Positions 60,193-64,000 of a stretch of DNA of 64,000 nt are shown piece after piece. Each line of letters starts with the position of its first letter. Position 1 is the stretch's first letter. Under the pieces are notes generated by a model. It was not told the origin of the DNA and made no database searches. It saw only the letters and a program-made list of their open reading frames with translations. Location of the stretch: positions 62,001-126,000 of the forward strand of contig NZ_JAATOM010000021.1 of NCBI RefSeq assembly GCF_019207085.1. Reading direction: 5' to 3'. Made by a program: the position numbers and the translations under genes. Source of the DNA: Variovorax sp. dw_308. GTDB taxonomy: Bacteria; Pseudomonadota; Gammaproteobacteria; Burkholderiales; Burkholderiaceae_C.

Positions 60193-61701
60193 TCAGTGAT
60201 GTTGGGGCACTGCGCGCGCGGGTGCGGCCGTGACGGCGGAGGTGCCGCCGGCCAGCACGGGATCGCCGCTGCCCAGGTAGAAGTTGAGGGCAAGGCGTTG
60301 GACAAAGGTGCCGTACGGCGGGTAGAACAGGTCGATCGGGAAGAAGCGATGGCGCTTGAACACCGTCTTGCCGTGCGACAGCTCGCGAAAGCCTTCCTCG
60401 CCGTGGTAGTTGCCCATCCCCGAATTGCCGATGCCGCCGAAGGGCGCATCGTGGTTGACCACATGCCAGCCCCAGTCGTTGACCGCCACGCCACCCGAGT
60501 GCGTGCGGGTGAGCAGCTTGTCGCGCTCGGCGCTGTCGTGGCTGAAGCAGTACAGCGCCAGCGGCCGCTCGCGCTCGTTGATGTAGTGGATGGCTTCGTC
60601 CATCGTGTCGTAGGGCACGACGGGCAGCAGTGGGCCGAACAGCTCTTCCGTCATCACCAGCATGTCGGGCCGCAGGTTGGTGATGATCTGCAGCGGCAGT
60701 GCGCGGCTCTTGCCGACCGGCGCCGGTCCGCAGGATTCGATGTGCGCGCCCTTGGCCCGGGCATCGTCGAGCAGCCGCTGGATGCGCTGGAACTGGCGGT
60801 CGTCGACGATCTCGGTGTAGTCCGCGTTGCCCGCGGTCTTGCCCTTGAAGAAGCCCTGGAAGGTCTTGCGCACGCCGGCGATGAATTCGTCGACGCGTTC
60901 GCGCGGCACGAGCGCGTAGTCGGGCGATACGCAGATCTGCCCGGCATTGGTGGCCTTGCCGTGCGTGATGCGCTTGGCGGCATCGGCGACGGGGTAGTTG
61001 CGCGTCACGACCGCGGGCGACTTGCCGCCCAGTTCGAGCGTGACCGGCGTCAGGTTCGCGGCGGCGGTGCGCATCACGATCTTGCCCACGGCCGGCGAGC
61101 CGGTGAAGACGATGTGGTTGAAGGGCTGCGACGTGAAGACGTTGGGGTCGAGCAGTTCTTCGCCTACCACCGCCACCAGGTCTTCCTCGAAGACTTCGGC
61201 GAGCAGGGTCTTGAGCACCGCGTTGGTGGCCGGCGTGGCCTCGGGCATCTTGATCATCACGCGGTTGCCGGCGGCCAGCGCCGCGATGGCCGGCCCCACC
61301 GACAGGTAGATCGGGAAGTTCCACGGCGTGATCACGCCGACGACGCCCTTGGGCTGGTACACGACCTTCACGCTGTTGCTCAGGAACAGCAATTCGGTCG
61401 AGCGGCGGCTGGGCTTCATCCAGCGCCGCAGGTGCGAGATGGCGTGGTTGAGTTCCAGCATCACGCCCAGCAGATCGAGCATCTTCGACTCGGCGTGCGA
61501 GCGATGGCCAAAGTCCCGGCTCATGGCCTCTGCGAGCACGTCCTGGTAGCGCTGCAGTTGGCGCTTGAGCGTCTTGAGGCGGTCCAGGCGCTCGTTCGCG
61601 CTCGGCGAGGGGGCGGCGAGGAATGCCGCTTGCTGCAAGGTGAAGATCCGGGCGACGCGCTCGTTGGCTTCAGTCGCGGAGGGTGGATGTGCGATGTTCA
61701 T
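60193..61701 (-). CDS. calB: Coniferyl-aldehyde-dehydrogenase-type NAD(P) aldehyde dehydrogenase
   Basis: 502 residues. Catalytic Cys257 (NAGQICVSPDY) and general-base Glu223 (LELGGKSP) are in place, with the cofactor block GVITPWNFPIYLSVGP. The C-terminal tail with FFPIDLFYPPYGTF is characteristic of coniferyl aldehyde dehydrogenase CalB. It would oxidise aromatic or long-chain aldehydes. The FadD-like ligase follows at 12 bp. The symbol is by similarity to CalB and the substrate could be another aldehyde. Confidence 0.82.
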   Translation of the reverse strand: MNIAHPPSATEANERVARIFTLQQAAFLAAPSPSANERLDRLKTLKRQLQRYQDVLAEAMSRDFGHRSHAESKMLDLLGVMLELNHAISHLRRWMKPSRRSTELLFLSNSVKVVYQPKGVVGVITPWNFPIYLSVGPAIAALAAGNRVMIKMPEATPATNAVLKTLLAEVFEEDLVAVVGEELLDPNVFTSQPFNHIVFTGSPAVGKIVMRTAAANLTPVTLELGGKSPAVVTRNYPVADAAKRITHGKATNAGQICVSPDYALVPRERVDEFIAGVRKTFQGFFKGKTAGNADYTEIVDDRQFQRIQRLLDDARAKGAHIESCGPAPVGKSRALPLQIITNLRPDMLVMTEELFGPLLPVVPYDTMDEAIHYINERERPLALYCFSHDSAERDKLLTRTHSGGVAVNDWGWHVVNHDAPFGGIGNSGMGNYHGEEGFRELSHGKTVFKRHRFFPIDLFYPPYGTFVQRLALNFYLGSGDPVLAGGTSAVTAAPARAVPQHH

Positions 61702-61771
61702 GGGAATCGAATAGGTTTGGATGGGTGGTGGAAGTGCGCTGGCGCCGGTGGGTCGTGGTCACCGGTGCGTC

Positions 61772-61894
61772 GGGCAAGCCGCGTCGATGGTGGGAAGCCG
61801 ACTGGCCGGTCCAATTCCTGAATGCCTTCCGGAAGTTGGATACATCGGAGAAGCCGACGCTGCGCAGGCATGCTTCCTCGATCGCGCCGATGAG
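61772..61894 (-). pseudogene. Remnant of an AraC-family regulator gene
   Basis: One frame retains SVGFSDVSNFRKAFRNWTGQSAS, the second helix-turn-helix of AraC regulators. Before it LIGAIEEACLR resembles the end of the preceding linker helix, but no first HTH or start exists, and after it the frame loses similarity. About 40 codons of a deleted regulator gene remain between the aldehyde dehydrogenase and the alkylsulfatase-like gene. Confidence 0.65.
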
Positions 61895-61951
61895 GGCGGA
61901 CTTGTCATGCCGCCCGCGGCTTGCGTTTGAAGACATGCCTGTGCCTCGCGC

Positions 61952-63670
61952 TCAACGGGAAGTGGTGCCGAGCACGGCGCCGATGACCGCCTCGTCGCCG
62001 GTTGCCTTGACGTCGCCCTTGGCCAGCAGTTCGCTGCCGGCGGCTTCGCGCCCGATCAGCCTGGCCCATGCGTCGAAGCTCATGCTGATGGTTGCATCGA
62101 CCTTGACGCCGTTGGACGGCGCGGCGTCGGTGATGACGACCACGCCGTTGCGCAGCACCAGCGTGTAGTCGTTGTCGGGCTGCGTAAAGTTCACGTGCAG
62201 CACCTTCTGGCCGTTGGCGCTGAGCGAGGCCGGCAGGCTGAAGCGCAGGCCATTCACATAGGTGCGCGGCGGCATCTGCTTGACCATGCCGGCGTTGATG
62301 ATCTTGAACGGCGTGACCGTGGTGTCGCAATGGCCTTCCAGTTCACGTGCCTGGGTCAGGTACCAGCTGCGCGTGTTGGCGGCCGTGGTGGCTTGCGCCA
62401 TGGCGCGCAGGGCATCAGCCTTCAGTTGGCGGAATTCCGCGGCGCGGGGGCCGTCGACCTTCAGGCCCCAGGTCGCCATCTGCGCGACCCAGGCGAATTC
62501 GCGCTTGTCCATGGCGGCCTTCGCAGAGGTCATGAAGGAATCTTCGCCACCGGCCAGCGCGACGATGCGGCGCGCTTCCTCGGCCTCCGCGACAGGATGC
62601 AGGTCGACCGTGTCCTTGCCGAACCAGCCGACCATGCCGGCATACACCTGGCGCACGTGGTAGGGCAGTTCGCCGTAGTGCTGGCCGGTGAGGCGGCCGT
62701 TGGCGAGCGACTCGGGCATGCGGATGGTCTGCACCAGTTCGTCCGGCGACAGGCCGCGGTTGATGCCGCCGATGGTCTGGTCGTAGATGTACTGGATGGT
62801 GTCGCGGTACTCGGTGATGGCCTTGGCGATTTCCTCGCGCCCGCTGATCGGGATGCCATGCACGCCGATGAGGTGCTCGGGTTGCAGCTCCAGGATCTTG
62901 TCCAGGCCGCGCAGCAGTTCGATCGGGTTGCGGAACACCTCGCCGCGCAGCGTGTAGATGTTGAACATGGCCGGCCAGGCGATGTTGTTGATCACGGTGC
63001 GCGTCTCGGGCAGCCAGATCAGCAGCGTGTCGTCGGTGTCGCCCCAGGTGTGGAAGAACTCGAACTTCACGCCGTCGATCTCGGTGGCCATGCCGTCGGT
63101 GGTCGTGTGCGTCGGGCGCACGAAGCCGGTGGTGGGCTTGTACTTGTCCAGCTCGTAGAAGAAGGGGCCCAGGCCCATGTGTGGCATCGAGTCGGCGCCG
63201 TCCACCGGCAGGTGCAGGCCGAACTGGATGGCCACGCGGCGCATCATGAAGGGCGACAGGTCGCCGACCAGGCGACCCATGTTGCGCATCAGGTCGGGGT
63301 GGGCCCACACGGGCAGCTTGCCGTCGTCCTCGACCGGCGACCAGGCGCGCGAGCCGAAGATGTAGTGGGCGTGGGTGTAGACCAGGGCGCTGAGCGGCTT
63401 GTCGCAGACGGCCATCAGGTCATCACGCTGCATCACGGCCTGCTCGATGCAGTCGGCGGTGTCGACCACGATCATGCCGGTCTTGCCTTCGATCATCGTG
63501 CTGTTGCCCAGGCACGCGCCGACGTGGCACCAGACGCCCTTGGCGACCTCGTGGGCCTTGCGCTCGAACTGCTCGGCGTGCTTGGCGAAGCTGGCGTTGA
63601 CGATTGCGCCGCGCGGGTTGGTGACGACGTCGACCGGGGCGCCCATGTAGGGGGAGAGAGTTGCGTTCAT
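61952..63670 (-). CDS. Alkylsulfatase-like MBL-fold protein with incomplete metal site
   Basis: 572 residues. It has the N-terminal metallo-beta-lactamase-like domain, the dimerisation domain (about 300-430) and a C-terminal SCP2-like domain (FKIINAGMVKQMPPRTYVNGLRF), the order of SdsA1-type alkylsulfatases. In those enzymes the metal motif is THxHxDH. Here it is THAHYIF: His100 and His102 remain, the Asp and last His are missing. NIYTLRGE, as in SdsA1 NLYTLRG, is kept. It has no signal peptide in the chosen start. Confidence 0.8.
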   Translation of the reverse strand: MNATLSPYMGAPVDVVTNPRGAIVNASFAKHAEQFERKAHEVAKGVWCHVGACLGNSTMIEGKTGMIVVDTADCIEQAVMQRDDLMAVCDKPLSALVYTHAHYIFGSRAWSPVEDDGKLPVWAHPDLMRNMGRLVGDLSPFMMRRVAIQFGLHLPVDGADSMPHMGLGPFFYELDKYKPTTGFVRPTHTTTDGMATEIDGVKFEFFHTWGDTDDTLLIWLPETRTVINNIAWPAMFNIYTLRGEVFRNPIELLRGLDKILELQPEHLIGVHGIPISGREEIAKAITEYRDTIQYIYDQTIGGINRGLSPDELVQTIRMPESLANGRLTGQHYGELPYHVRQVYAGMVGWFGKDTVDLHPVAEAEEARRIVALAGGEDSFMTSAKAAMDKREFAWVAQMATWGLKVDGPRAAEFRQLKADALRAMAQATTAANTRSWYLTQARELEGHCDTTVTPFKIINAGMVKQMPPRTYVNGLRFSLPASLSANGQKVLHVNFTQPDNDYTLVLRNGVVVITDAAPSNGVKVDATISMSFDAWARLIGREAAGSELLAKGDVKATGDEAVIGAVLGTTSR

Positions 63671-63702
63671 GATGTTGTGTCCTTTGTGTTTGTTCAGTTT
63701 GT

Positions 63703-64000
63703 TCAGTGGGCGAATGCCGGGGCGGGCGCAGGGGCGGGGCGAAGCAGCCTGGCGGCCGAGCCCTCGGGGTTCACGATGAAGAATCCGATGACGCCGCCGG
63801 CGATCATCAAGATGCCGGTGAGGGCGAAGCCGAGTTCGAACCCGGCGGCGCCGGCAGCGGACTGGATCAACTTGCCCGACACGGCGGGTGCCAGCACACC
63901 GGCCAGCGAAGCGATGGAGTTGTCGATGGCCAGCACGGCGCCGCGGCGCGATGTCGGGGTGACCTGAGCCAGCATGGCCGGGCCGAGCGAGTAGATGGCG
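63703..64000 (-). CDS. C-terminal part of MFS transporter (incomplete at window edge)
   Basis: Open through the window end, about 99 residues seen. Two hydrophobic segments (about LAIDNSIASLAGVLAPAVSG and FELGFALTGILMIAGGVIGFFIV) and MLAQVTPTSRRGAVLAIDNS, a conserved inter-helix block of MFS transporters of the anion:cation symporter and related type, are visible. It lies upstream of the alkylsulfatase-like gene and ends 33 bp before it. The substrate is not known; the cluster suggests an organic acid or sulfate ester. Confidence 0.72.
   Translation of the reverse strand, partial: AIYSLGPAMLAQVTPTSRRGAVLAIDNSIASLAGVLAPAVSGKLIQSAAGAAGFELGFALTGILMIAGGVIGFFIVNPEGSAARLLRPAPAPAPAFAH

Overview
The window is high-GC, gene-dense DNA from a betaproteobacterium of the Burkholderiales, most likely Comamonadaceae and Variovorax-like. 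This is judged from the many tripartite-tricarboxylate (Bug/TctC) binding proteins, two HAAT-type ABC importer operons, many SDR and acyl-CoA enzymes, and short intergenic hairpin repeats of the kind known from that family. No rRNA, tRNA, CRISPR array or origin was seen.

Layout. 1-7.4 kb: the end of a cyclopropane-fatty-acid-synthase-type methyltransferase, a DUF1840 protein, a zinc-ribbon membrane protein, a Bug protein with a LysR regulator, an SDR, a crotonase, and a three-gene operon (SnoaL-like, TetR, cytochrome c) whose promoter carries a 9-4-9 palindrome. 7.5-12.2 kb: a D-xylose import operon, xylF-xylH-xylG, with its ROK regulator and an operator-like palindrome. 12.2-17 kb: an accessory stretch with DUF1801 and metallo-hydrolase genes, then what reads as an integrase-less gene-cassette (attC) remnant holding a DUF2200 gene, an HNH nuclease gene split by an IS3-family element, and a truncated TIR-domain gene.

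17-23.3 kb: a second Bug protein, two SDRs, a lysophospholipase-like hydrolase, a lipase-like lipoprotein and an acetamidase/formamidase. 23.6-29.2 kb: a minus-strand beta-oxidation-like operon (CoA ligase, thiolase, two MaoC-type proteins, SDR, crotonase) with a divergent AraC regulator. 30.4-32.3 kb: HAD, GNAT and VOC singletons. 32.5-41.2 kb: an acyl-CoA synthetase, a complete HAAT ABC importer and a PaaK-like ligase on one strand, divergent from a Crp/Fnr regulator across a perfect 18-bp palindrome.

42-45 kb: a DUF1016 nuclease and four small unknown genes. 45.1-46.7 kb: a dienoyl-CoA-reductase-like SDR and a RibD_C protein. 46.8-51.4 kb: a second complete HAAT importer with tightly overlapping genes and a visible sigma-70 promoter. 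51.7-56.7 kb: a Crp/Fnr regulator, a BASS transporter, a mandelate-racemase-family enzyme with its Lys166 equivalent replaced by Arg, a ThDP-dependent decarboxylase-like enzyme and a small membrane protein. 56.7-64 kb: a minus-strand run of sulfatase, FadD-like ligase, coniferyl-type aldehyde dehydrogenase, an AraC remnant, an alkylsulfatase-like metallo-hydrolase lacking part of its metal site, and the end of an MFS transporter.

Taken together this is the genome of a soil or plant-associated generalist: import of sugars, hydrophobic or aromatic acids and keto/hydroxy acids is coupled to CoA activation and beta-oxidation. At least four dispersed intergenic repeat families sit between genes, often inside operons. 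The least ordinary parts are the cassette remnant at 14.0-17.0 kb, the K-to-R mandelate-racemase homologue, and the metal-site-depleted alkylsulfatase homologue.
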